From Halorubrum sp. BOL3-1 (lineage in GTDB: Archaea > Halobacteriota > Halobacteria > Halobacteriales > Haloferacaceae), in assembly GCF_004114375.1 (NCBI RefSeq), contig NZ_CP034693.1, positions 62,001 through 126,000 on the forward strand: DNA of 64,000 nt. The letters run 5' to 3'. Position 1 is the stretch's first letter. Each line of letters opens with the position of its first letter. This document shows, in pieces, positions 18,117 through 27,517 of the stretch. Both the position numbers and the translations under genes were made by a program. The notes beneath the pieces are model-generated. The model made no database searches, was not told the DNA's origin, and was given only the letters and a program-made list of their open reading frames with translations.

Positions 18117-18387
18117 ACAACGAATCACGGTTGTAGCACTCGTCGTCATGATGGTTGCTGTTCCTGTTCTCTGGCAGGTTGGCGACGTGCGTGCAGCACA
18201 AGTGACCGAAGAGAAGCAAAGCGATCTCGTCGATCAGACCGTTGCGGAGCGACAGGCACCAGCAGATTACGACGGAGATGGCATCAACGATTCTACTGAC
18301 AAATGTCCGACACGCTCGGAAACAACGAACGGGTTCCAAGACTCGGATGGTTGTCCCGATATCGTCGAAAATACAGGGGCATCATAA
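18100..18387 (+). CDS. Exported protein with thrombospondin type-3-like calcium repeat
   Basis: 95 aa. It has an N-terminal signal or anchor (ITVVALVVMMVAVPVLWQVG) ending near VRAA. The short mature part ends in DYDGDGINDSTDKCPT...DSDGCPD, a type-3 repeat with Asp-rich Ca2+ loops and a Cys pair. It overlaps apbE by 17 bp and its stop overlaps the next start (TAATG), so it is translated as part of the operon. It is probably a surface protein working with the other members. Confidence 0.75.
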   Translation: MSWTNKQRITVVALVVMMVAVPVLWQVGDVRAAQVTEEKQSDLVDQTVAERQAPADYDGDGINDSTDKCPTRSETTNGFQDSDGCPDIVENTGAS

Positions 18388-18929
18388 TGTCACAACTCGT
18401 CTGGCTCCTTGATCGTGGTGCTGCACTCGTTACATACCCACTGCTGTATCTATCTGTACTCACAGGCATTTTTTACAATACAAAATCGTTCGGAATACTC
18501 CACAAGGCTTCCCAACGTATCCATATCGAACTAGCTGTGTTCGCAATGATTGTCACGTTGATTCATGCGAGCTTGGGCGTCCTCGATGCGTGGTTCGTCG
18601 TCACCGGACAGGTTCCGGCACCGGCATACTCGATGCCGTACTTTCTCGGTGGGATAACCGTTGGCGTCGGGGCACTGCTAATGCTCGTCGTTGCAGTGCT
18701 GGGCTTTACCGACGCGAAGCGCTTCCAGCGCCCGTGGGGGCCACGTGTCGTCCACTCGTTCGCGTACGCCGGGTTCGCATTCGGAACGATTCACGCCGCA
18801 GCGATCGGCACCGATTTGACCGAGCTTATCCGTCCCTTACTGGGGCCCTCGGTGGCGTTTCTCGTGTACGTGCTCCTGTTGCGCTTGCTGGTGCTTCGCG
18901 GAATAGCATCGACGACGACGCCGAGTTAG
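18387..18929 (+). CDS. Ferric-reductase-like cytochrome b membrane protein
   Basis: 180 aa from ATG 18387. The frame extends upstream, but this start overlaps the previous stop by one base. Five to six helices are predicted, with paired histidines (LHKASQRIHIELA, VTLIHASLG, VVHSFAYAGFAFGTIHAAAIG) positioned as in the heme-b ligands of ferric-reductase-like membrane domains. It would move electrons across the membrane. With ApbE and two exported ion-binding proteins it suggests an extracytoplasmic redox system. Heme ligation is inferred, not shown. Confidence 0.7.
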   Translation: MSQLVWLLDRGAALVTYPLLYLSVLTGIFYNTKSFGILHKASQRIHIELAVFAMIVTLIHASLGVLDAWFVVTGQVPAPAYSMPYFLGGITVGVGALLMLVVAVLGFTDAKRFQRPWGPRVVHSFAYAGFAFGTIHAAAIGTDLTELIRPLLGPSVAFLVYVLLLRLLVLRGIASTTTPS

Positions 18930-19447
18930 TAGCCGTCCCAGAGGCCCAGAATACGATCGACGATTTTGTCAGTGAACGAGCGTTGGTGAACCGTGTAGAG
19001 ATATCTTACTTGGTCAGGATCGCTGAGTTCGTATACGACACTCCGGCCGTCGCGCTCTTTGGTGACGAGGTCGGCCTCGGCGAGCTTCGAAAGATGCCAC
19101 GAGACAGTCGACTGGGCTTTGTCGAGGCGGTCGCTCAGATCGGTCGTCGAGAGTGGGCCGTCCGTGAGAAGGTGTGCGAGGATACGGCGACCGTACTCCC
19201 GTCGTAAGGCGTTTATGACTGCTTGATCAGCTTCATTGAACTCGGCAGCCGGATAGTACCGCGTGTACTTACCGTCGTCTGAGACATCAATCAGGTCTTT
19301 ATCAGCGAGCCATCGGATGTGATACTGAAGCGTTCCCTGTGCGTACTCGAGGTCATCAAGGAGCGCGCGAAAGTGGACACCCGGCGTGTCGACTATCCGC
19401 TGGTAGATTTCCCGCCGAGAGTCCAGTTCGAGATCCGGTTCCGACAT
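18926..19447 (-). CDS. Double winged-helix transcriptional regulator
   Basis: 173 aa with two wHTH domains in tandem (about 8-65 with ALLDDLEYAQGTLQYHIRWL, and 72-140 with STTDLSDRLDKAQSTVSWHLSKLAEADLV). The layout is common in haloarchaeal ArsR-like regulators. It converges on the ferric-reductase-like gene with a 4-bp overlap. The DUF7521-like membrane gene lies 3 bp upstream in the same operon. It may control the adjacent redox operon, which is inference from position. Confidence 0.85.
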   Translation of the reverse strand: MSEPDLELDSRREIYQRIVDTPGVHFRALLDDLEYAQGTLQYHIRWLADKDLIDVSDDGKYTRYYPAAEFNEADQAVINALRREYGRRILAHLLTDGPLSTTDLSDRLDKAQSTVSWHLSKLAEADLVTKERDGRSVVYELSDPDQVRYLYTVHQRSFTDKIVDRILGLWDGY

Positions 19448-19450
19448 TGC

Positions 19451-19738
19451 TCAGTCCCGCGTCAAAGCGACAAAAAACGCTAGTAGCCCACCGAGGATGA
19501 GCAGCGCACTGGCGTGTTCAAGCAATTCGAGCCTGGCGTACGGGAAATACGGGAGCAACAGATATTCCAGGAACACGATGAGTCCGTAGACAGCGAACAT
19601 CGCGTACCCGAGGGTGACGATTCGCATACGACTATCCCGTTCCCGTCGCCACGCGAGGAAGGTCAGGAAGCTGAGCCCTGTAGCGAGTACGAAGATACCA
19701 AGACTGACGTACTGTTCGAGGAGTTGAGCGAGTAGCAT
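19451..19738 (-). CDS. DUF7521-like three-helix membrane protein
   Basis: 95 aa with three hydrophobic helices and a basic loop (WRRERDSRMRIVTLGYAMFAVYG). Haloarchaeal proteins of this kind (DUF7521) usually sit directly before a double-winged-helix regulator, as here. The pair may form a membrane-linked sensing unit, but the mechanism is not known. Confidence 0.7.
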   Translation of the reverse strand: MLLAQLLEQYVSLGIFVLATGLSFLTFLAWRRERDSRMRIVTLGYAMFAVYGLIVFLEYLLLPYFPYARLELLEHASALLILGGLLAFFVALTRD

Positions 19739-19992
19739 ACGTGACTATCTGTATATACGAGCGGTGGGACGTACTCGGAGAGCGGTACAACTCAACGGAT
19801 GAAGGTATACGGGAAAACGATTGGCGTCCAACCGTCGAATCCAATCTCATGGGCGTCGGAAAACCGTTCGGGTCGTGTCGCAAAGCCGTTTAGAATTCTC
19901 AACTCCGCCCTGATCAGAAGACAAACACCCCTACTGATGGTACAGTGAAGTGCAGATATAACGCCTCTATCTGTCGGTTTCTACTGTCTCAC

Positions 19993-20218
19993 CCATTCGT
20001 CTTTAGTTAAGCCTGATAGTAATATTTATTTGTATTATTATGTCTAGTAGTATTGGAAAGCACTAATTGAACGAGTCAGACACCGTACCCACCGAAACCA
20101 AGCGATAAAACAACCCTAGAAACATGGTTTTCTTGCCGTAGCGGGAGTAAATCGACAGAATTCGGGCGGAAACTGGGCCCACATAGTATTACTGAAAGTA
20201 TTAACTAAAGACGGATGG
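19993..20218. mobile_element. MITE, copy 1 (226 bp)
   Basis: A non-coding element bounded by near-perfect 18-bp terminal inverted repeats (CCATTCGTCTTTAGTTAA on the left, the complement of CCATCCGTCTTTAGTTAA on the right; 17 of 18 match). A second copy lies at 51468-51691, about 90 percent alike by eye. No transposase is encoded and no target duplication is obvious. Its right end lies 51 bp before the histidine kinase start and contains TATTAACTAAAG, which could act as a promoter element. Confidence 0.8.
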
Positions 20219-20269
20219 TAGGCCAATTAACCCACAATATTTTGCAGCGGGACAATCTATCACTATCAA

Positions 20270-23017
20270 ATGAATAAGTCGAGTGAAATTTCCGTTCTCC
20301 ACGTTGATGACGAGCCGGACGTTGCTGATGTGAGTGCAGAACTTCTCAAACGAGCGGATGAGCGGATTTCTGTCCAGACAGCCACCAGTGCCGATGCGGG
20401 ATTGAAACACCTCACCGAGTCCGAAATCGATTGTATCGTGTCCGACTATCAGATGCCGGGGATGGACGGCATGGAGTTCCTCGAAACCGTCAGAGAGGAG
20501 CATCCCAACCTGCCATTCATAATGTATACCGGGAGGGGGTCCGAAGAAGTCTCCAGTCGAGCCATCCGTTCTGGGGTTACTGATTATCTCCAGAAAGAGA
20601 CCGGCACCGACGACTTCACTCTATTGGCAAACCGAATCGTCAACGGAGTCGAAAGTCACCAGCACGAACAAAGACTGAATTTCTTGGAAACACTCGAACA
20701 CGAACTTACAGAACTCTCTATTGAGTTTCTCCGGACCGAGAATGGGGATATCGATGCCCTCATTGAGGAAGGACTGGAGACACTTGGAAGCCTTGTCGAG
20801 GCAGACCGGAGCTATGTCTTTGAAATCGACCACAAGGCCGAAACACTCAGCAATACGCATGAATGGTGTGCGGAGGGCGTCGAACCGCAGATCGACGGGC
20901 TCCAAGATCTGCCGCCGGATACCTTTCCCTGGTGGATGCAGAAACTCGAAAGTTTTGAGAATTTAACCATTCCAAACGTTTCCGATCTGCCACCAGAGGC
21001 CGAAACCGAACAGGAAATTCTACAAGAGCAAGACATCACATCATTGATTGTCACTCCGATGATTTCGAACGGCGAACTCGTCGGCTTCATCGGCTTTGAT
21101 TGGGTAAACGAGCAGGAAGCATGGTCGGATGGGTTCATCGACATCCTCAGAATGGCCAGCGAACTCATCACGACTGCACGCAGACGCAAGGTCCGAAGGC
21201 AGGAATTAGAGCGACATGAGGCGTATTTGGAGTACTCCCGCGATATTATCGCAGAGGTTGATGAAAACGGGACCATCCTGTACCAGAATCCGGCGGTAGA
21301 GGACCATCTAGACTTTGAGGTCGGAGAGATGCGGGGTGACCGCTTTTTTGAATATGTCCACCCAAAAGATAGTGAACGGGTGAAAACCGCGTTCGAGGAA
21401 TTTGTGAATCAGGGGGCAGCGTCGATGAAACGAATCGAATTCAGGATGCAAAATGCTGATGGTTCGTACCAATGGTTCGAGTCGATTGGGTTAGATCAGA
21501 CCAACACGGTGGTTGGCAGCTATGTTGTCTATTCCAGAGGTGTCACCGAACGAAAAGAGCGCGAACAGGAGATCCAGCAACTCAAGGACCGTCTCGAACT
21601 CGCGGTCGAAGGCGCTAAACTGGGCGTCTGGGACTGGGATATGACGACTGACTATGTGGATTTTAACGAGCAATGGGCCCAGATGCTTGGGTACTCACTC
21701 GATGAGATCGAGCCAGACCTCGACGCTTGGGAGAAACGCCTCCATCCTGAGGATGTCGACGATGTCGAGGCAGCCCTCGATGCTCACATCGCTGGCGAGA
21801 CTGACATATACGACTTCGAACATCGACTGCGGACCGCCGACGGTGATTGGAAGTGGATCCGCGACGTCGGAAAAGTCTTCGAACGCGATGAGGACGGCGA
21901 GCCAACTCGCGCCGTGGGAATTCACATCGATATCTCCGACCAGAAAGAACGCGAGCAGCAACTCCGCCAGTTCAGGCGGGCCGTCGAGCGTACCGCTCAT
22001 ATGGTCTACATTACTGACAGAGACGGCACCATCGAGTATGTCAATCCGGCCTTCGAGGAAATCACCGGATTCAGTAAGTCAGAGGCGGTAGGTCAAACTC
22101 CTAGGATCATCAAGTCCGGCGAGTACAGAGACAACTACTACGACGAATTATGGGAGACGATCCTGTCGGGCGGCCAATGGAAAGACGAAATGATTGAAAT
22201 GCGAGCAGACGGGAGAGAAATTGTCCTCAACCAAACTATCTCGCCGCTTATGAACGACGCCGAGCAGCCCAAAAAGTTCGTTGCCGTGGCCGATGATATT
22301 ACGCAGAAGAAAGAGTACGAACAGCAACTCGAAGAGCAACGGGACAATCTCAAACTGCTCAATGAGGTCCTCAGACACGATATCCGCAACGATATGAACG
22401 TCGTGTATGGCCATACGGATCTGCTGGAAGAGCACGTCGATGAGTCGGGCCAGGCACATCTCGACACCGTCCAGAAATCGGCTGAAAGTGTGGTTAAGTT
22501 GACGAAGACGGCTCGGGACCTCACCAAGACGATGCTCAGTACCGAAGCAGACATCGAGCCTGTCAGACTCGATCAGCATCTCAACCCGGTGGTCGAGAAC
22601 GCACGCGAGGAACTCGATGACGCCGTCATCACCACTGAGGACCAGATTCCGAACAGTATGGTCCCGGGGAACGAACTGCTCAAAGCCGTATTTCGGAACC
22701 TCGTTCAGAATGCGGTGGTTCACAACGATAACGACATCCCGCAGGTCCAAATCTCGGTTACGGTCGCTGACGAAACCCTCACGGTAGCGGTTGCGGATAA
22801 CGGCCCTGGCGTTCCAGATAATCAAAAGGAGCAGATCTTTGGAAAAGGTGAGAAGGGGCTCGATAGCCCCGGAACCGGAATCGGGCTCTATCTCGTTCGA
22901 ACGCTCGTCGACCTGTACGGTGGCGACGTGTGGGTCGAAGATAACGACCCACGTGGAGCCGTGTTCGTCGTGGAACTGCCAACGATTAACTCGCCAAACA
23001 GTGATACCAATGAGTGA
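20270..23017 (+). CDS. Hybrid receiver-GAF-PAS sensor histidine kinase
   Basis: 915 aa, soluble. Domains in order: an N-terminal receiver (5-125) with acidic pocket VDDEPD, phosphoacceptor Asp59 in SDYQMPGMDG, then YTGRG and LQKETG; a GAF-like domain (about 160-305); three PAS domains (about 320-440, 445-570, 575-695); a HisKA-like segment with His near 702 (LRHDIRNDMN); and an HATPase (about 775-910) with DNGPGVP and GTGIGLYL. It should sense an intracellular signal and autophosphorylate. Its stop overlaps the start of a second kinase by 8 bp. Putting the receiver first is common in haloarchaea. Confidence 0.9.
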   Translation: MNKSSEISVLHVDDEPDVADVSAELLKRADERISVQTATSADAGLKHLTESEIDCIVSDYQMPGMDGMEFLETVREEHPNLPFIMYTGRGSEEVSSRAIRSGVTDYLQKETGTDDFTLLANRIVNGVESHQHEQRLNFLETLEHELTELSIEFLRTENGDIDALIEEGLETLGSLVEADRSYVFEIDHKAETLSNTHEWCAEGVEPQIDGLQDLPPDTFPWWMQKLESFENLTIPNVSDLPPEAETEQEILQEQDITSLIVTPMISNGELVGFIGFDWVNEQEAWSDGFIDILRMASELITTARRRKVRRQELERHEAYLEYSRDIIAEVDENGTILYQNPAVEDHLDFEVGEMRGDRFFEYVHPKDSERVKTAFEEFVNQGAASMKRIEFRMQNADGSYQWFESIGLDQTNTVVGSYVVYSRGVTERKEREQEIQQLKDRLELAVEGAKLGVWDWDMTTDYVDFNEQWAQMLGYSLDEIEPDLDAWEKRLHPEDVDDVEAALDAHIAGETDIYDFEHRLRTADGDWKWIRDVGKVFERDEDGEPTRAVGIHIDISDQKEREQQLRQFRRAVERTAHMVYITDRDGTIEYVNPAFEEITGFSKSEAVGQTPRIIKSGEYRDNYYDELWETILSGGQWKDEMIEMRADGREIVLNQTISPLMNDAEQPKKFVAVADDITQKKEYEQQLEEQRDNLKLLNEVLRHDIRNDMNVVYGHTDLLEEHVDESGQAHLDTVQKSAESVVKLTKTARDLTKTMLSTEADIEPVRLDQHLNPVVENAREELDDAVITTEDQIPNSMVPGNELLKAVFRNLVQNAVVHNDNDIPQVQISVTVADETLTVAVADNGPGVPDNQKEQIFGKGEKGLDSPGTGIGLYLVRTLVDLYGGDVWVEDNDPRGAVFVVELPTINSPNSDTNE

Positions 23018-25919
23018 AAAGGCCACAGACCTGTTCGGAGACCCCAGCAGAACGGCTCCACGGGTTTTTCCCGTCATTTCGGACAAGGAGAACCGGAAAC
23101 AGCTTTCCGACTGGATAGACTCCCATGAATCCTTGGAGTATGTTCCATTCGAGGACGATCTGGAAGCGATTGATTTTGACGTCTGCATTCTCGATAAAAA
23201 GGCGCTACGGGAGTATCGTGAGGAACTGGCGCGCATCAAAACGAAGGCCGAACCGGTTATCGTTCCGTACCTGTTGTTAGTCCCGGAGTACGATGTAAGC
23301 CTTATCGAATTCGAACAGGAGCAACTCATCGATGCGGTCACACCGGCTTCAGTTGACGAAATCGCAAGCCTGCCTCTCAAACAAAAGGAGGTAGAATGGC
23401 GAGTGCGCGCGCTCCTTCGTCTGCGAAACCAGTCGGTTCAGACGAACGCGAAGGCACGCCGCTATCAGTCGTTCTTCGAGAGCATTCGTGATGCGTTTCT
23501 CGTTACGGATACGGACCGAAATATCGTCGACTGCAATCCTGCGTTTACTGACCTGTTCGGCTACTCGCTCGACGAGATTGCTGGCAAACCCACGCATTCT
23601 GTCTACGAGAGCAAAGCGGAGTTCGAGGAGATGGGCGAAGCCATCCAGGGGAACATCGGCGATCGGGAGTTCACCAATATGGTCTCCTATGAAACTAAAT
23701 CCGGCGAGGTGTTCCCTGGTGAAACGAACATCTTCTACCTCCACGATCAAGACGGGGAAATTCAGGGCTTTGTCGGATTGATTAGGGATGTCTCGGAGCG
23801 CCTCGAACGGGAGCGCGAACTCGAACGCTACGAGGCCGCTGTCGAGGGCTCAACTGACATGTTGGTGGCCGCGGATCGGGACCGACGCGTTCTCATTGCA
23901 AACGATCGCTTCCGCGAACTCGTCGGACAAACGAATGATGAAATTCGTGGGTCTCACCTCCGCGACGTTGTGGGCGAGGACGATTTCGAAGATATCGAGC
24001 CCCGTTTCGAACGAACCCTGGACGGGGAGCAGGTTAACTACATATGGGATACCACGATTGATGAGAATAAAACTCGCTTCCTCGATGTCCGCACTTATCC
24101 TCTTCGGGACGGGGAAGACGACGAAATCACGGTGGTCGTGGCGTCACTGCGGGACATCACCGAGGAAAAAGAGCGCCAAGAACGATTGTCGGTCTACGAA
24201 CGCGCCATCAAGGGAGCCGATGAATTAATGGCCGCCATCGACGACGAATGTCAGTACCTGTTTGCGAACGAGGCATATCGGAGAGTTCATGGTCTGGACT
24301 CCGAGGAGTACACTCAGCTAACTCTCAGAGAGGGAGTCGGCGAGGAGGCGTTCAAAACTGCGAGGCCATACGTCGAGCGAGCGTTTGAGGGCGAGACGGT
24401 TACCTATCGAATGACGCGCAGCCCGGAAGTAGGGGCCGAACGCACCCTCTCGATTCAGTACAGTCCACTCCAGGATGAGTCGGGGTCTACCTGGGGCGTC
24501 GTTACAACAATGCGGGACATCACCGACCGCAAGGAGCGCGAGCGTGAACTCCGGCGCGTCAACCAAGCGGTTGAAGCCTCCGTACACGCGATCTTCATCA
24601 CCGATCCTGACGGGACGATCACATACGCCAACCCAGCCTTCGAAGAGATGACAGGGTTCTCCCCGGAGGAGGCTCGCGGTGACACACCGGCCATCCTGGA
24701 CTCCGGGGAAATGTCCGACGCGTATTTCGAGGAGTTCTGGGAGACAATCCTCTCGGGTGAGACGTGGGAAGCAGAGGTAATTAACCGTCACAAGAACGGA
24801 GAGACGTACACTGCCAATCAGACTGTCGCGCCGGTCACCGGGAACGGCGACATCGAGGCGTTCGTGGCGGTCCAGACCGATATTACGGAGCGCAAACAGC
24901 GAGAACAGCGTCTTCAGCGACAATCACGAGCGATTGCGAACGCCCCGGTCGGTATTACCATCTCCGACCCTGACCAAGAGGACAACCCGCTGATCTATGT
25001 GAACGACGCCTTCGTGGAGATGACAGGGTATCTGCGTGAGGAGATCTTAGGGGAGAACTGCCGGTTCCTTCAGGGAAAAAACACGGATTCCGAGCGGGTG
25101 GCACGGATTCGAGAGGCGATTGACAACGAGGAACCGATTGCTATCGAACTCCGCAATTACCGGAAGGATGGCACGGAGTTCTGGAATCACCTCGAAATCG
25201 CTCCCGTCAGGAACGATGAGGGAGAGGTGATCAACTACGTCGGGTTCCAACAAGACGTGACCGAGCGGCGGCAACACCACCAGCAGTTAGAGACGATCGA
25301 CCGGATGTTGCGTCACAATCTCCGTAATGACATGAATGTGATTCAGGGGCATGCTGAACTAATCCACTCCGAGACTTCGGGGGATGTCGCACAGTCTGCC
25401 GCGAAGATCGGGGATGTGAGTTATGGACTGATGGAGACGGCCGAGAAGGAACGGGAAATAACGGAGATACTCTTGGAAGACCCAATCCAAGAAGAGATCA
25501 CTATCAAGCCAGTTCTCCAGCGCGTTGCTTCGACTGTCAAATCCGACCACTCCGAAGCGACAATTACGGTTGAGTGCCCCGAAGACGTGACTGTGCGAGC
25601 GACGACACAGTTCGAGGAGGCACTCCTTGAACTCGTTGAGAACGGGATCATTCACGATGACTCAGATTCTCCTGACGTTGCGATCACTGTCACCCGTAGT
25701 GACGAGAAGACCTATATCGACATAGCCGATACCGGACCGCCGATACCTGAGATAGAACAGAACGTACTAGATGAGAAGGCGGAGCAAACACCAGTGTATC
25801 ACGGGACTGGTCTGGGGTTGTGGCTCGTCAAGTTGATTACGACCCGTTCGGGTGGGACCATCACGGTCAACGAGAATACTCCGACCGGAAATATTGTTAG
25901 GATTACGTTCCAACAGTGA
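23010..25919 (+). CDS. Multi-PAS histidine kinase with LOV blue-light domain
   Basis: 969 aa from ATG 23010, which overlaps the previous kinase gene (ATGAGTGA). A receiver-like N-terminal domain (15-130) lacks the normal acidic cluster. Five PAS-type domains follow. The fifth (about 640-760) has the LOV signature GENCRFLQG with the photoactive Cys near 683, then NYRKDGTEFWN and GFQQDVTER with the flavin-contacting Gln. A HisKA-like His near 768 (LRHNLRNDMN) and an HATPase (DTGPPIP, GTGLGLWL) complete it. LOV domains bind FMN and form a Cys-flavin adduct in blue light, so this is probably a photoreceptor kinase. Output partner unknown. Confidence 0.88.
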   Translation: MSEKATDLFGDPSRTAPRVFPVISDKENRKQLSDWIDSHESLEYVPFEDDLEAIDFDVCILDKKALREYREELARIKTKAEPVIVPYLLLVPEYDVSLIEFEQEQLIDAVTPASVDEIASLPLKQKEVEWRVRALLRLRNQSVQTNAKARRYQSFFESIRDAFLVTDTDRNIVDCNPAFTDLFGYSLDEIAGKPTHSVYESKAEFEEMGEAIQGNIGDREFTNMVSYETKSGEVFPGETNIFYLHDQDGEIQGFVGLIRDVSERLERERELERYEAAVEGSTDMLVAADRDRRVLIANDRFRELVGQTNDEIRGSHLRDVVGEDDFEDIEPRFERTLDGEQVNYIWDTTIDENKTRFLDVRTYPLRDGEDDEITVVVASLRDITEEKERQERLSVYERAIKGADELMAAIDDECQYLFANEAYRRVHGLDSEEYTQLTLREGVGEEAFKTARPYVERAFEGETVTYRMTRSPEVGAERTLSIQYSPLQDESGSTWGVVTTMRDITDRKERERELRRVNQAVEASVHAIFITDPDGTITYANPAFEEMTGFSPEEARGDTPAILDSGEMSDAYFEEFWETILSGETWEAEVINRHKNGETYTANQTVAPVTGNGDIEAFVAVQTDITERKQREQRLQRQSRAIANAPVGITISDPDQEDNPLIYVNDAFVEMTGYLREEILGENCRFLQGKNTDSERVARIREAIDNEEPIAIELRNYRKDGTEFWNHLEIAPVRNDEGEVINYVGFQQDVTERRQHHQQLETIDRMLRHNLRNDMNVIQGHAELIHSETSGDVAQSAAKIGDVSYGLMETAEKEREITEILLEDPIQEEITIKPVLQRVASTVKSDHSEATITVECPEDVTVRATTQFEEALLELVENGIIHDDSDSPDVAITVTRSDEKTYIDIADTGPPIPEIEQNVLDEKAEQTPVYHGTGLGLWLVKLITTRSGGTITVNENTPTGNIVRITFQQ

Positions 25920-26611
25920 TCCAGTGCCGCTCTACAGCATTCAGCTACTGAGGGACCAATAAAAAGGGCCCTCGGCAGCCTAATACTGATTTTTGGTAGG
26001 TAGAGCGTCTGTTACGGCTGTCCATCTGAGGTGCCCTCAGTCACTGTGTATTGAAGTTGTTACCTTGTGGCATCTTCTGGACAGTTTCTGGATCGCCCTT
26101 CTTGTGAACGTTCAGGACAGTAGTGGTACACGACGAATGCCGTGCTGGCCGGTTCACAACGACCTAATTTCAGTGATCTCCATGCAAGATTTGCGCGTTG
26201 TATCTTGCACGGCGCTCTGAATATTCTCTAAAACTGGCAGGACCCGTAGCGGTCAATTCGCAGGTCTCATCGACCGGCTGTTTTAGGCGAGAATATGTCT
26301 GAAGAATGGGGTTTCAACAGAGCTTGAGCTATAGTCCTGCCCATAGTGGTATTCTGAGTCCTAATCGAGCTGTTCGGATACACCCCGTTTTGTACGGTTA
26401 CACTTCCGGATATGGATTCAGTCGATCACATCGAGCTAGAGGAAGGGTCTGCTTGGAGAGGAGGTGGAAGATGGCGGTGCCCCCTCGTGACAGAGCGTGA
26501 TCAATGTTATACAGCTTCCCTAATCACACCATTATTTTAATCTAATGCGATCGAATGAAACTAACTTCCACCTTCCAAACTGCTTTTGTTCACACGGCTT
26601 CTTAAACGGGT
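25920..26611. other. Long intergenic region
   Basis: No recognisable gene in about 690 bp. One small frame (ATG 26412 to TAA 26540, 42 codons, start MDSVDHIELEEGSAWRGG) is acidic and could be a microprotein, but there is no family support. Base composition is lower in G+C than in neighbouring genes, so gene relics are likely. Confidence 0.35.
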
Positions 26612-27517
26612 GTGTCACGTATTCCGATCGATACCGATTTGTCACCAAAACTGACATCAGCAAGTATCGTCCTAGTTGTAGCGATGTTACTCCTCGGGGT
26701 TGTATTCTTATTCTCAGTCGTGACTGTCGACGAAGGCGACCGTGGTGTATTAAAAGAGCAGGGTGCCGTTACTGGCGAGGTTATGGAACCCGGATGGCAT
26801 GTTGTGCTCCCGCTCGTTCAGTCTGTTGAGCACATTGAAATTCGTCCGCGGACGTACACAATGAGTGGCGACGTATTTGAAGGCGATGTCGATGAAGAGG
26901 ATGCTGTTGCGTTCCGGTCAGCCGACCAACAGCAGGTGGGCGCCGATATTACGGTTCGATACCGAGTTGTCGAAGACGGGGTTGACACATTCCACAGCGA
27001 GTGGAACACGATTTCTCAGTACGAAAATCGACTGTTACGGCCTGAAACAATCGATACAGTCGCTCGGGAAGCGTCAGCACTGAACGCAACGGAAGCAAAT
27101 AGTGATGAAGGGCGGGAGCTACTGTCCGAGATTATTGCAGAGTCACTACGTGAGCAGTCGCCGAATTACCTCGTGATTGAGTCGGTCCAAGTCAGAGATA
27201 TTATTTTTGCTCCCAGTTACGAGGACGCGCTAGAGGATGTCGAGATTGCCCAGCAGGAGGCCGAAGCCGAACGAACCCGTGCACAGGGTGACGCCGATGC
27301 TGAACGGATCCGAGCCGAGGGAGAAGCAGATGCACTACGTGAAGTTCAGGATGCTATTGAGCAAGAGAATCTGGCATTAGAGCAGATCCGGGCATACGAT
27401 GAAGGAACGGTATATGTAACAGATGGTGGAACACCAGTGATCCTGTCTCCGGATCAAACCGCCAGCAGTACACAGGACGAAGATGACGAAATCACGGCGA
27501 ACAGCACCAATGATTAG
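26612..27517 (+). CDS. SPFH/prohibitin (band 7) membrane protein
   Basis: 301 aa from a GTG start. One N-terminal transmembrane helix (about 15-40) is followed by the SPFH domain (VDEGDRGVLKEQGAVTGEVMEPGWHVVLP to about 200). A long Glu/Ala-rich coiled coil follows (AQQEAEAERTRAQGDADAERIRAEGEADALREVQ), then an acidic tail. Such proteins assemble into large membrane rings that organise microdomains or modulate proteases. Overlap of 8 bp with the following small membrane gene suggests a joint role. Confidence 0.88.
   Translation: MSRIPIDTDLSPKLTSASIVLVVAMLLLGVVFLFSVVTVDEGDRGVLKEQGAVTGEVMEPGWHVVLPLVQSVEHIEIRPRTYTMSGDVFEGDVDEEDAVAFRSADQQQVGADITVRYRVVEDGVDTFHSEWNTISQYENRLLRPETIDTVAREASALNATEANSDEGRELLSEIIAESLREQSPNYLVIESVQVRDIIFAPSYEDALEDVEIAQQEAEAERTRAQGDADAERIRAEGEADALREVQDAIEQENLALEQIRAYDEGTVYVTDGGTPVILSPDQTASSTQDEDDEITANSTND

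Noticed and set aside
25993-26220. 75-codon frame after the LOV kinase
   Set aside because: Cys/Trp-rich, basic and without family resemblance in an acidic proteome. Considered a chance frame.
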